Assembly (NCBI RefSeq): GCF_025118155.1
Contig: NW_026251396.1
Coordinates: forward strand, 434,001 to 498,000
Reading direction: 5' to 3'
Length of the DNA: 64,000 bases
DNA from: Cokeromyces recurvatus
Taxonomy: Eukaryota > Mucoromycota > Mucoromycetes > Mucorales > Mucoraceae
The notes beneath the pieces are model-generated. The model searched no databases. It saw nothing but the letters and a program-made list of their open reading frames with translations, and was not told the DNA's origin. Positions 49,584 through 62,011 of this stretch are shown here, piece by piece (position 1 is the first letter of the stretch; each line of letters begins with the position of its first letter). The translations under genes were made by a program, and so were the position numbers.

Positions 49584-51953
49584 TTATTTTATCATTCCTT
49601 TACAGAATTTACTACCGCAAAGACAATGAAATTGATTCAATTCTATAGATGTCCTATAATCATATGTAATCTCTTCTCCAGGTTCAATATCTCGAATAGC
49701 ATAAATCACTACTTTTTTTTGATTATCAACTACAATCACTTTAACACTGCAATTTGGCTTGATTTTTTTTTTTTAAGAAAAAAAAGAAGGAGAGTTACTA
49801 TTAAGTTCATTATGATGATCATTATACATACTGCACAACAATGGTTAATAAATCGAGCCTTATTTCCTTTCTTAGTTGAATCAATAATAGTATCATATTC
49901 TACTCTAAATAAAAAATGACCTCCTCCTATCCCACATCGAGCATATCGTCTTTTAGCTACCTGTCGATGAATGATCTCACCTACATATTCAAGTACAAAA
50001 TCATTAGCATGAATCAATTCCTCTGTGTAGAGTCCCCAGCCATGAATATGTGATTTTTGAAGTACAAGTCGTTTCTTTTCAAGTTGTTTATATTTCATCA
50101 CATCCATCTCCTTTGTATTGCTAATTGGTAAACAACGATACTCATTTGATCCTCTTGACTCTAGATAATGGTTATGAGTAGCAGTAGTAGTAGTAGCATT
50201 ATTATTATTATGCAAAGTATAAGGTTTAAGAGTAGGAATTCTATAATAGCCTTTAGTTCGTGAAGACTGTGACATATTGTATCCTTCCTTTTCCAATTTT
50301 TCAAGTGCTATACAATTATGTGAGTGACCAATAGGATCATATATGTATGTATGTATATATATATACCATCGTGAATGGCTTTGGTAGAATTAGGGTCTAA
50401 TTTTTCAGTAATGGCGATTTGTAAATATATCAAATCTTCAACATCTTTTGCTTGATAAAATGGGTCACACTCTTTATTTAGTTCTGTTAATAATAATAAA
50501 GACTTTTCTTCTTCTTCTTCTTCTTCTGTAGGCTTATCATCTATATCTTGTAATATCTTTTCTAATATGGGTGTCTCATTACAATCTATCATTCGAGTTG
50601 AATTCAGTTTATCATCTGGTTTTGTCATCATACATGGTCTTTTACGATTCGTATTCACTGATTTCTTTTTTAAAGGGTATAATAAAACTGCTTTCCTTTC
50701 TTTCGTAGCCACCATCGTTTTGGTTCTCTTCTTGAACATAGAATGATAGTCATCACTCTCATTATCTAATTTACTTTTTAAAGGAAATTTGCCATTATTT
50801 CTTGCATCTTCTTCTATCCTTTGTGTTCCCGAATAAAAAGTGGTTGATGAATGACACATGTCATTTTCTTTATTCACAGTGCTACTTAGAGTTGAACCTC
50901 TTTTATGCTGCAGAGCTGCTAACTCACTAGAACGATGATGCAAGTTTTGTGGTGTATAAACAGATAATTCATTGAAATTTGTTAGAGGAAGATGATTCTT
51001 TGTCTTAGTGTTCAAATTGGATTTCAGATTTTTAAAAAAGGTATTAATACAAGGTGTAGTGATTAAGGTTTTAATATCCTTTAATAAAGTATCTGCTAAC
51101 TCATTCAATAAGATTTCCTTTGCATGGTCATAAGGATGCATAGACGTCCTATCTATCAGTGAAGAAGGATAAACAAGAGTAGATGTTGATGACTATTATG
51201 ATGATAAAGTGTGATTAGATTGTCTTGTCTTTAAGTATACCTTATTATATAATACAAACAACTTTTCTCCTTTCTTCTTTATCAGCAGGACTATTATCCC
51301 ATTGAGTAATTTGATTTTCTTGAATACTATCAGCTTAAGAAAAAAAAAAAAAAAAAAGAGAGAGAAAGAGAGAGACAGACAGAAGAAATGTTATTATATG
51401 AAATAGAATAAGAGTTTCTAATTTTACTTGTTGAACCCCATTCAAATTTCATTGAATGAGAAATTAAAGTACGTTTCCCATTTCCATAATGGATAGCATG
51501 TATAGCAGAGGTATCTTTATCAAATATAACTTTGACCTTATCTATAGTCTTGTCAATATTTTTAATAACCTCAATCTGATGAATCGAACCATATTCAGCA
51601 ACAAGTACATTAGTAATTTGTGAATCAGTGCAATGAGGTAAAATGTTGGACAAAATGACAGTCCTCTTATTACTTTGTTTAGGTAAAGAAGATGACACCT
51701 ACAGACAAATCGTATTTTTTTTTTTATAAGAGAATTGTTTAATGTTATAATTTGTCAACAATTTCACCTTTTCATACTGGATTACATTTAAAAAATGACT
51801 ATTATTATCCGCATGTTTATACCCTGAAAGACGTGGATCTGTTGGCTTGCCTTCTAACACAGATTGATAGTGTAGAATAGGATGAAGAGCTTGCTTTATT
51901 GGATTTGGATCAAGTTCAGGATCATAAATAACCTTGTAATTACGATTCAACAT
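49584..51953 (-). CDS. Set1-type histone H3 lysine-4 methyltransferase
   Basis: Predicted 667 aa; exons 51953-51768, 51698-51428, 51333-51263, 51192-50367, 50307-49832 and 49757-49584. Catalytic subunit of COMPASS. N-terminal Set1 region (NYKVIYDPELDPN), then an RRM-like domain (TVILSNILPHCTDSQITNVL ... KVIFDKDTSAIHAI), an acidic n-SET region, and a C-terminal SET domain: SHIHGWGLYTEE, EYVGEIIHRQVA, GGGHFLFRVE, KARFINHCCAPNCSVKV, and EEITYDY. The post-SET end is CLCGSKFCKGM, with all zinc-binding Cys. At 667 aa it is shorter than yeast Set1 (about 1080). The donor of intron 3 (GTTGTT) is weak, so that junction is the least certain. Its 3' end converges on the STK32-type kinase. Confidence 0.9.
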
Positions 51954-52023
51954 GTTAAAGAAGAAGAAGAAAAAAAAAGGAAATATTTGCATAAATTATA
52001 ATAAATATTTATTTATCTTTTGT

Positions 52024-52574
52024 TTAAAAAGTGTGAAATTCCAGTAATAAATTAAATATAGTGCAAGTTGAATAAACAATGATCATCCACCAACCTAAAT
52101 GTTTTGTAATATGATATCCATTTATATTAACTACTAATAAAGTACTTATTAGAACAGCAATTAAGCCTGCACAAGAAATTAAAATGCTAGGTGCAATATC
52201 TAATTCATAAGGTTTCCCTGTTATCCATGTTTGATATGTAGATGAAATCCCAATGCCAAGTACCATATCTTGTTTAAAAAAAAAAAAAAAGGATTAGTAT
52301 TCATATAAATAGTTACGTATATATTTACTTAGTAAGGGCCCTGCATAACAAGCAGATATAGCCATTGTAGGGAATCCCATCTAAATTATTAAATTAATTT
52401 ATCCCATCTATTAAAAAAAAAATAGCTATTCATATGTATGTATGTATATATGTATACGTTACTTTGGCAATAGCGGTATTAGCTACCAAGTCACCTACAC
52501 TGTTACCCTAATGATAATAGAGATAGGGTGAGTTAAATAGATAATAATGAATGAAGCTTATATGTATAAACATT

Positions 52575-52609
<35 letters not shown>

Positions 52610-55283
52610 AGCGCAAAGATAGTTAAACCCATAATAGCTTCACTAACGTTAAATATAGCACCCAAGGCTTGTAATAATCCAACCATTTCATTTGCTAATA
52701 AAAAAATCCAATTCAGTGCAATATAAAATCCTACAATTGATAACGTCCAATACCATTTAGGTGCTTCATCCACTTTTGTTTTATAAAATATAAAAATAGA
52801 TAGTAGGCATCCAATTAAGAATCCCAGAAAGATAAATTTAATGTTTATAAACCCGTTTACTATTGAAAGAAAAAAAAGCAAAAAAAAATTAGATATCTTT
52901 CTTTCTTTCTTTCTTACTTTCTATTAGAATAAATAGCAGTAGTGGTACTTTTATATATATATATATATACTACATTACATGCCAAGACAGATGTCACAAA
53001 TGTGATTGCGCATATGGCTTGTATAGCTACTAGCCAACGACACCAACTCGTCTGAGAGATCTCTTCTTCTATAAGAAAATCTTCTTCAGATAAACTATGT
53101 TCTGGTACAGTTAAATAACTCTTAGAGGTAGGAAGGATAGGTGAAGGTACAACAAGAACCTGTGGTGTTGTATCGGATTCTTCTGCTATCACTTCAATAT
53201 CATCAATCTTTATATTTGTTTCTTCTACAACAGGTAATGTCAAAGTAAAGATAAGCACGAGAGGAAGAGCTACTAGGGCGCTTAATTTTGCAAAAGTCGT
53301 TTTCGAATTCCAGTCTTGTAATGTCGGGAATAAAATACAACGAATATCATCTAGTAAAATAGAGAAAGCCATAGAATTCTTTAATTTTGAATAATAACTA
53401 TTTTGCTGTTTTGGAAGAGGAAAACAAGATTCATGATGATGATTGTCTTCTTGATTAGGTGGGGCAAGTCTTATTTCAGGGACGAGTAAATCATCAGCTG
53501 TAGGATGAACTAGTACAGGAGATAATAAATGATTCTGCTGACTGGTAGAGATATATGCAAAATAATCATGAGTGCCTGTAGGACTATATGAACTTTCAGG
53601 GGTTCTAGAAATAGGATGAGCGGCAGATGAAGAATGATCTACATTCTCTTGTTCTCTTGTAATAGATAAACAAGGAACCGATGTGTGTGTAAATCTTGAA
53701 TGATGTCTCTTATCTGTATAGAGTTGAGTACTACTATTTGCTCGTTTTATACTAGCTACTTGTTCTTGAAACTTGATATATATATATATATACAATAGGA
53801 ATTATATTAGAATACATGTCATTTTGTATAACATGCAAAATAGATACCTCAATTGCACTGAAAAGTGATGTTCTCATGCCAACTCGTGGAGATAATGAAT
53901 GCCTATATAAACGAGATGAGATTGAACCATTTGTACTCGTTGCATGTGGAAAATCAGTATGTAACGATGATCTACAAGATCGATAGGATGAACTAGACGA
54001 AATGGGTCGAATAATATGTCCAAGATGATCTTGAGATTGAAATTCATGAGTTTGTGGAATATCTAAATGAGGAGTTCTATTATCAACTGTTATAAAAAAA
54101 AGAAAAAGAAAAAGAAAAAGAATGAATATGCCATGTAATGGCGAAATGAGAAAAGACAAAAAAATTCACCTTGAGTCTCTTGTAAAAGTGCTGATGTCTC
54201 TGTTAACAAGTCATGCTGTTGTTGTTCTACAATAGACTTTGGTACTGCTGATGTTATTGTAGCTATTGCTCCTGAATATGCACCCAACACTACCACACCA
54301 ACATAAGTAAAATAATAGCAAATTAATATGACGCCATGATACCAATAAATACGCTGATGATATACAATCCAAGTTAATATCATAATGGCACCTGTAAGAA
54401 ATGTTGCATCTCGCATAAAAGTTATACGTTTTGATTGAAATGGACGAATGATTCCCATGCAGCCCGATACAACGGACACAATAAAAAATGCTGCACCAAT
54501 AAGTTCTCCAACAGCCAATGAGCCTGATCCTGTATCCATAGCACTATACAACAAATTCAGTTATCTTCCCCTCTCCTCCTCCCCCTTTTTTTTTCTATTG
54601 CTTTTATTTACGTAAATGTACTGAATAGATCAGGACTTCCATTACCAAATGCAAGAATTGTTACACCGGCCTATGTACAGAAAAACAAAAATGAATACGG
54701 GATGACTGAAAATCATTTGAACTTACCATGCTTTCAGATAACTGTAATCTTGATGATATCGTTTGAAGATTTGGGCCTACACACATATATATTTAAATAT
54801 TAGTTATGTCTATCGATCACTTTATTCTTTTTTTTTCTTCTTCTTCTTCTTCTATTTGTAAGCTATCTGTATATCCTTACAAAAGAAATCTGCGGCTACT
54901 ACACTAACTGCACCAAATAAAAAGAATAATCCAGAAAACTACATAAAGTTAATAAATAATATTACATTGAAACTAGTCTCTATTTACAAGAATAAGAACA
55001 CTCAATGGACGCCAAATCTGAGTGCAGTAATAAAATTTTAGAAATACTCCACTAAAGCCATGACAAGCTGCAGTTACAAAAGCACATTGATTTTCATGAT
55101 TTTCTATATCCACACACTACCAGAAAGTGAAGTTAAAAAGAAAAAGAAAAAAAAACAAACTTATATAATAACTCAACTTACCGTTTTATGGTGTTGAAAT
55201 GTCACTGACAGAGGCACTAATAGTGATGCTGATACAATACATGGAAATAAAAACAATATCCACCAAATTGAACGATGTGCCAT
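52024..55283 (-). CDS. Na+/Ca2+ exchanger of the CaCA superfamily, NCLX/SLC8B1-like
   Basis: Predicted 798 aa over twelve exons (55283-55182, 55116-54988, 54938-54881, 54776-54727, 54670-54612, 54543-54170, 54086-53848, 53771-52979, 52859-52609, 52507-52463, 52380-52329, 52268-52024); phases all close. Cation antiporter with N- and C-terminal membrane halves. Alpha-1 repeat: MAGVTILAFGNGSPDLFSTF. Alpha-2 repeat: ALGNSVGDLVANTAIAKMGF with GPLLNMVLGIG. The N-terminus MAHRSIWWILFLFPCIVSAS looks like a signal peptide. A large Ser/His-rich cytosolic loop (about residues 255-480) separates the halves. The motifs place it with NCKX6/NCLX and yeast Ecm27-like exchangers; location (vacuole, ER or mitochondrion) is not decided by sequence. 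Its 3' end lies only 71 bp from the Set1 start, same strand. Confidence 0.92.
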
Positions 55284-55636
55284 ATCTTATGTACAAGAAA
55301 GAAAGAAAGAAAGAAAGAAAAGGTATAAAAACTAAAAAAATAAAGAAGAGGATCTACGTATTTTGTTACCTCACTCCCCTCCCCCCTTAAAAAAAAAGAG
55401 AAAAAGAAAAAGAGGATAGTGTATGAAATAAATAAAATAAAATAAAAAGCATAAAATAAGCCACTATGAAGCATTTCAGGAAGCATAAAATTACATCACA
55501 TTCTAAAATAGGAAATTTTAAAATGCTATTACCGCCTATTAATGAAGACTCTTTTGAAATCATTTTTTTTTTTTTTTTTTCATTTTTTTTTTTCTTTTTT
55601 CTTTAATTTTCTTTAATTTTCTTGGCAAACAAAATA

Positions 55637-56198
55637 ATGAATAATAATAAACCACAAAACAAGTTAAATACAGCCGACATTGACGAGGGAGAACCACCAC
55701 CATCTTATCAAGAAATTACTCCTACTAATCATCATTATCAATCATCATCGTCTAATTACTATCAATATAATAATCAAACAAGTCAATCAATATATCCTCA
55801 AGTACCTTCTCCATTACCTCAACAGCAAATCAGATATCAAACCATCGAGATACCCTATACAATTAGAGTTAATGAACAAATAAGACAACGACATAGAATT
55901 TATGAAAGTCGACGTTTTCCTTTAGCAGCCATTTTCTTTTTATTTGGATGGTATGTGAATACATTAAACTTATTTCAAAATAAACAAAAAAAAATATATA
56001 TTTGTATAAAAATATATATAACAGAACATGTAAATTAGGTTTTGTCCTCCATTATGGTTCATCGGGGCTTGTTGTTGTGCAGGAAGTGGAAATGAATATG
56101 AATCCTTCTGGGGCAAAGTTAATTTTATCATGGCCATGACTTTAATTATTTCTTCCGTTATTTATTCTATGATTGTATTTCCTCAATATATATTTTAA
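55637..56198 (+). CDS. Small PPxY-containing two-TM protein
   Basis: Predicted 157 aa; exons 55637-55950 and 56039-56198. The N-terminal 90 residues are Gln/Asn/Ser-rich and include EGEPPPSYQEI, a PPxY motif of the kind bound by WW domains of Nedd4/Rsp5 ubiquitin ligases. After a basic stretch (RQRHRIYESRR) come two hydrophobic segments: FPLAAIFFLFGWFCPPLWFI and, later, FIMAMTLIISSVIYSMIVF. I do not recognise a named family. The shape (PPxY tail plus short membrane hairpin) suggests a small trafficking adaptor, which is inference. It is divergent from the exchanger gene. Confidence 0.7.
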
Positions 56199-56540
56199 AC
56201 TTAATAAACTAACTAGCTAGCTACATAGCATTAATTTGTATAAAAAAGAAAAAAAAAAGATATATCTCACTAAATTGGTCGGAAAGATGTGATAAACAAT
56301 TTGATGTGTCTATTTAACAAAGATGGGAGCAAGCCATGAGCGGCAGGAAGATGAAGAGATTCGGAATATTCCCTTATAAATTGTCTGAACAACGTCTAAT
56401 GGGGTTAATGCTGCTGTTTGACGAAATATATCAAGGATTTGATTTTCACGTATCCAAACCCTCCTAATAAGATTGGTTTTCATTCTTGGATGTTTCCCAT
56501 CAAAGTGAGAGGAGACTTGAATATCATGCAAAGCATTTCC

Positions 56541-56579
<39 letters not shown>

Positions 56580-57700
56580 ATCAACTTATATCCATAGGTG
56601 TTAATTCCTGAAGGCTTTGATCGTCCACTTACTATCCACTTTTACACGCAGAAGCTTTGTCCACAACCAGAATAGGTTTCAACATTTAGTACCCTAAGTT
56701 AAAGAAACCTTAAACAATTAGAATTCTATAAAAAAAAACAAATTCATTAGAAGGATCTTTAGTGTATTTTCTCAATCTTTGGCAGTACTGGTACTTAATT
56801 TGGCAAATCAATCTATAATAGCAGATCGAATGTCTCTCCTGCTAGCCCAGTATTTATATTTATATATATGTGTATATACTAATAAACTACCAACTAATAT
56901 ATGACTTTCTACACTGCTTTTCCCATATCCAAAGCTTAAATAAAAACACCCAGGGCTATACATTTACTAAAACGCCGTGCTAGCGACCTTATGGTAAAGA
57001 TTCTAATACCTTAGACGAACGCACCTTTAAAAGACACATAGTTAAGAAATTCTTAAAAAAAAAAAAAAGAAAAGAAAAAGAGAAGCTTATGCAACTACGA
57101 GATAGCTATCACTTCAGATTCCTCATTACTTGTCGATCTTATCTTACTATTGACCTTATATTCTAGCTGCGTAGGTCCTCTAGTAAATGTAGCTGTATCG
57201 ATCGATTGTGTTTTGGTCTGTGTCCTGGTGATAATCTCGAATAGTGTATGTATCACGCGTACAATTATTGTAATTGATCACATGTTTCTGAATGCGAACA
57301 TATACGCATTTCTTTATACTTGCTCATAACACCTGAAAATCTACTCTCCTTTTTTTTTTAGTCTCTTGCTTCAATGTAAGCCTAGTAGTTCCCAAGATAT
57401 ATCTGCTAGAGTTTATTGTTGGTTGATCCTTCATGAAATAGAGTATTTAGTATAAGATTTACACCCACACAGCAAAAAATTAATTGATTAGTTGTCCAAC
57501 TAAACTTGACAGTATAATTTTCTTTCTATTTCTCCACTATCTTGCTTTTATCTTTTTTTTTTTACCTCGTGTCTCTTAAGAAGGTTTTTTTTTATGTGTA
57601 TTTATATCTTGAACTGACATGGGTAATCCAATATGCCGCAGATATTATGCACTCATTGGCCATCTTAATTTTAATTTTTCTGAATCAATAAATAATAACG

Positions 57701-57732
<32 letters not shown>

Positions 57733-57826
57733 TGGTGTTAATATTTTTATTGTCTTAATTGTTTTAAATCTCCTATTTTCTTTTTTTCTTCTTCTTCTTT
57801 TCTTTTTATTAAAAATAATAATAAGA
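56199..57826. other. Intergenic interval with element-like remnant
   Basis: Segment 56313-56543 (minus) reads LDIFRQTAALTPLDVVQTIY and neighbouring residues in one open frame next to an A34 homopolymer (56542-56575). The family is not recognised; it may be a decayed element fragment. The rest (56577-57826) is AT-rich with no gene. Confidence 0.4.
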
Positions 57827-59062
57827 ATGCAATGGCTAAGATCAACAAAGCAAAAGCTTAAACAAAGTGGAACATGGATTAAAAGAAACAGAAGGTTAAT
57901 GATAAATCTTGTAAAGTATGGAATTACAGCCATCTGTTTAGGAGCTATTTCCTTTTTCATACTTTGTCGTTTAGAAGTGAATGCACATGTCTATTTACGT
58001 AATTGGCTTTCACCACCACAACCTGTAGTTATAGAACCCTTATCAACTTGTTTTGATAAAATACCCAAAAACAGTTCATATTATCAAGGTAATCAAAAAT
58101 TCACAGCTAATTTTGTACCAGGTCTTCCAGTTTGGGAAGCACACACCTGTTATGATTTTGCAGCCTTATTTAAGCCCTCAAGATACCCTAATCGAGGTGA
58201 TCAATTATTTCATACTTATTGGTCTTTTAATTTAACAAATCAATTTGGAGAGAAGGAAGTCGCTAGTCTACGATCTTTTGCTGCTACACAAAATTCGAAT
58301 CACACTCTTATTGTTTGGGTTCCAGCAGAGGATGAATCTCATTTAAAGGACTCGGAAAGTTGGAGATACCTTACACGATCTCAAAAGATGCAGGATCGTG
58401 TTATTTATAAAACAATTCAACCAAAGACACTTACTAAAGATACACCGATTGAACCCTTTGTTGATCATTGGCTAACACTTGTTCATAACGGTAATGATGG
58501 TAAAGGAAGAGATGATTTATTAAGAATGCTTGTTCTCTATAAATATGGCGGTATTTGGTTTGACATAAATACGATGTTTGTACGAAATCTTTCGCCTCTT
58601 TTTGAGCACGAATGGATCGCGCAAGGAAATTGTTTAACGGGTATGTTTGGGAACCCCTTTACAGGTGCTCTATTTCATTTTCATCAAAACTCGCCTTATG
58701 TTTGTGAAGTATTAGAAGGTGCTGCTGACCTGTTTAAGGCTCGTTTAAATGTGAATGAACAAACCCCTAAACGATATTTAATTACTGGACCAGAAATTTT
58801 TGGATCAAAACTTTATTATCGAATCTACAGAAGATTATTACATCATGGCATTAAACCTTGGTCTATCTTACCTTGGTGTTTTACTGACCCCTCTCAGTGT
58901 AAACATTCTAATTCTTTACCGAGCTTATTTTCCAATTCTCATTTTGATGAAAAGAGAGTGGGGCAAATATTTGCTTATCATTGGAAAAACAAATGGACAG
59001 CTAAGCCTGGTACAATTTTCAAATTTTTAGATTCTTTGCACAAAAAGAAAACTGATTGGTAA
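57827..59062 (+). CDS. GT32-family (Gly_transf_sug) Golgi glycosyltransferase
   Basis: Intronless 411-aa type II membrane protein. A short basic cytosolic tail precedes one transmembrane helix (about residues 30-50, LVKYGITAICLGAISFFILC), then a lumenal domain. The catalytic signature region is GRDDLLRMLVLYKYGGIWFD (about residues 227-246), the GT32 pattern of an (S/R)D pair, then LYKYGGI and D-x-D. Here the metal-binding D-x-D reads D246-I-N248. Lumenal Cys residues are spread through the domain and N-x-S/T sites are present (NSS, NLT, NHT). By analogy with Och1 and alpha-1,4-glycosyltransferases it would add a sugar to glycoproteins or lipids. Donor and acceptor are unknown. Confidence 0.85.
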   Translation: MQWLRSTKQKLKQSGTWIKRNRRLMINLVKYGITAICLGAISFFILCRLEVNAHVYLRNWLSPPQPVVIEPLSTCFDKIPKNSSYYQGNQKFTANFVPGLPVWEAHTCYDFAALFKPSRYPNRGDQLFHTYWSFNLTNQFGEKEVASLRSFAATQNSNHTLIVWVPAEDESHLKDSESWRYLTRSQKMQDRVIYKTIQPKTLTKDTPIEPFVDHWLTLVHNGNDGKGRDDLLRMLVLYKYGGIWFDINTMFVRNLSPLFEHEWIAQGNCLTGMFGNPFTGALFHFHQNSPYVCEVLEGAADLFKARLNVNEQTPKRYLITGPEIFGSKLYYRIYRRLLHHGIKPWSILPWCFTDPSQCKHSNSLPSLFSNSHFDEKRVGQIFAYHWKNKWTAKPGTIFKFLDSLHKKKTDW

Positions 59063-61422
59063 ATTCTTCCCTCTCAACTTCACTTTTTTTTTTTTTTTTT
59101 TTTACTTTGTGAATGATATATTATATCTTCTCCGATTTAACAGATTTCAGATCAATAAATTATTGCACGTTCAAACTATTTATTTTATTTATTATTAAGA
59201 AAAATTTAAACCCAAATGAGCACGCATATCAAAATTGCCTGGGGGAAAGTTTTAATGAATTGGAAAAAAAAAGGAAAAGAAAAAGAAAAAGAAAAAAAAC
59301 TTCCTTAATAGGCTCAAGGGGGGAATGGAAGGGAATCTGAAACTAAATAGCAGACTGGGGTTTAATAATAGAATCATCGGTTTATGATTGTTAAAGGCGT
59401 ATAGATCCAAATCGAGGAACTTTTGATCTAAGGTTGTAAATGTTGGTGGCGTTTTTTTTTTTTTTTTAATGTTGGAAATGATTCCATTTCATATAATAAA
59501 AATTGTATGGTTGGCCAACGTATAGTCCGCTGACTGTAATGATCACGATGTTTAGCGGGGCGTGTCATGGGAAGCATATTTGATAAAAACAAAATAGCAT
59601 CCATGATGGTAAATAGCAGTGACATATTAAGACATTCAATAACATGAAAGTTTAGTAAGAATCTGAATGAGATGGCAGATGCAGAAATTGGAAAAGTTAT
59701 TGGGAAGCCTATGGGTACTGTGATGGGCTTACCGTCTACTATGTCTCACTGCCTTGCGATTATATCGTTTAAATTTGAAAAAAAAAAACAGCATATTGTT
59801 GAAAGCTATTCAAAAATAATCTCGAAAACAACATTCAATCAATTCATTATGAGAAGGGAAAATAGTATAGGAAAGATTGATGTAGGGGCCATTTCAGCAT
59901 TGTACCTGATGAAACATGGGATAAGCCTTTACAATAACAACGAAAAAATTGTTATCGTATTCTTCTGTGTAAGTGTCGATATAATGTTGAGAGCCCATAG
60001 TTAAGAATTAATTTTGAAAAAATTAAGACGATTGTATGTCTTTTTTGTGCTTTTTTAAGCTCTTTTTTTTTTTTTGTTTTACATTTGCTAATCAAGTATT
60101 TTGCACGTATAGCAGTTCATAGAATATAGTACTTTTTCATCATTTAAAACTGTATATACGCATTTATAGATTTATATGATTAAATTTTAATTGAAATGTA
60201 TTAAATAATGACTGTTTTAAGTATAAGCCTGAGGGCTATATAAGCCTCAAAAAATGATAGTGAATGTTTGATTCATCTTTGACAGTTCTCAGCGGATATA
60301 TGTTTTGCTAATTCTACTATTCATCTTGTAAGATTGTCGGTTGATACCAGTTTATCCTTCCCAATATCTGTCTTCAACTTGGACTAAAAACCTCAATGAA
60401 CAGTAGTGTTTCTTGCTTCTTAAAGAACTATTGCTGCACTATTATTAAAAAAAAATTTAACTAAGGATTTTGTATAATATTTCTTCAATTCTAGTATGAG
60501 GATTTATAATGTATGAGCACCTAACTTTTGGGAGGCGGGGAACATTTCTCATGATAATCAATGTATAACTTAATATTGTACTGAAATAATAAACATATCA
60601 GTATCTGCAGTAATTGCAAGTAACACATGTCATAATAATAAGTTTTAAAAGCTTTTCTATTTGTTCAAGATGATAATGGATGTACTGGCTTGAGCAATCC
60701 TTACTCTTGCTTTTCAATCCTCTCAACAGGTTTGGTTTTATTATTCAAATGGATGGAAGTAGAAATTGTAGTTTCTTGCTCAACAGTCGCCTTAGCTTCA
60801 TTGTCTTATACAATACTTCTGTAGCTGTTAATAGTCATAATTCTAATAATCTTGGGTACATCTTTTATATATATATATGTATATATCTTTTGTTTACCGT
60901 CTAGATGTTATACACAATGAACGATAACATATAAATTACCCAGCTGATTCTAAACACTTATAGACACAAAAGTAGAGGTCTCATTACGAATATTAAATTA
61001 GTACATGCACTCGGAAGGCATTCTTATAAAGTTTTTTTGATGCAAAAACGATTTCTATAAAATGGAAAAAAAAATCCTGGGTACACAAATTAAGCGAAAA
61101 AAAAAATCTGTACAATGTTAATTTAAATAAAATTGCTTTTATTTATTCTTGGATAAATCATTCATGTTTGTATTAAACTTTATTTGTTTACCAATAATTA
61201 TTATTTCTAAGGAAAAAAAAAAAAAGCCCTTAAAAAAAATACATTTTTGAGTAAAATTTATAGAAATAGATTTTTATTTCAAAGATCACCTTAAATAGAC
61301 ATAATTGCCAGAATTGTAAATAATTTTTCAAGAGCCGAAGTATCTCACATTGATAGGTAACATTTTAAAAATATCATTCCTTCACCTATTTTTTTTTCTT
61401 CATCATCATCATCATCATCATA
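59063..61422. other. Intergenic interval, possible decayed remnants
   Basis: 59450-60004 is less AT-rich. A plus-strand frame (59672-60004) reads MADAEIGKVIGKPMGTVMGL and beyond, and a minus-strand frame (59625-59428) contains RPAKHRDHYSQRTIRWPTIQ. Neither is recognised. The remainder (60005-61422) is AT-rich without a gene. Confidence 0.4.
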
Positions 61423-61952
61423 ATGGCCTTTTCAATGATTCATAAACTATTCATTTTATTTACCTTGGTAATGTTTGTTTTTGCGAATCCTGAATTAAAA
61501 ATGGAACAACCTACAAAACTACTTGGTGGTAATATACAGAATTAAAAAAAAAAATAAAATAAAATAAAAGACATCTATTTATTATATAACATAGCTATCA
61601 TTAGAAAACCTAAAATATGCAAACAAAAAGTATCTAGTGTTTCAACGGTGAAATTGCATTATCGAGCAAGAGCTTGGGGAGTTGAAGATTATTATGAAAA
61701 TACGTATGGTGGTGAACCATATACGTTTACAATTGGTAAGTTAAAAATTGATAATCAAATAATGAAGGGGGCACTAATACACATATTTAGGTAAAGACAC
61801 TATGTTAAAAGGTAAGAAGAATAAGGGAGAAGAGATAAAGATGAAGTTCAAAATATAAGTTTATAACAACTATTTATTTATCAAGGCTTGAAAGAAGGTA
61901 TTTCTGGTATGTGTGTTGGTGAAATTCGAAGATTGCTTATTTCTGCAGATAT

Positions 61953-62011
<59 letters not shown>

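Noticed and set aside
59672..60004. 110-codon plus-strand frame as a gene
   Set aside because: No splice context, no recognised family, low-complexity end and a decayed-looking neighbourhood; listed only as an unexplained remnant.
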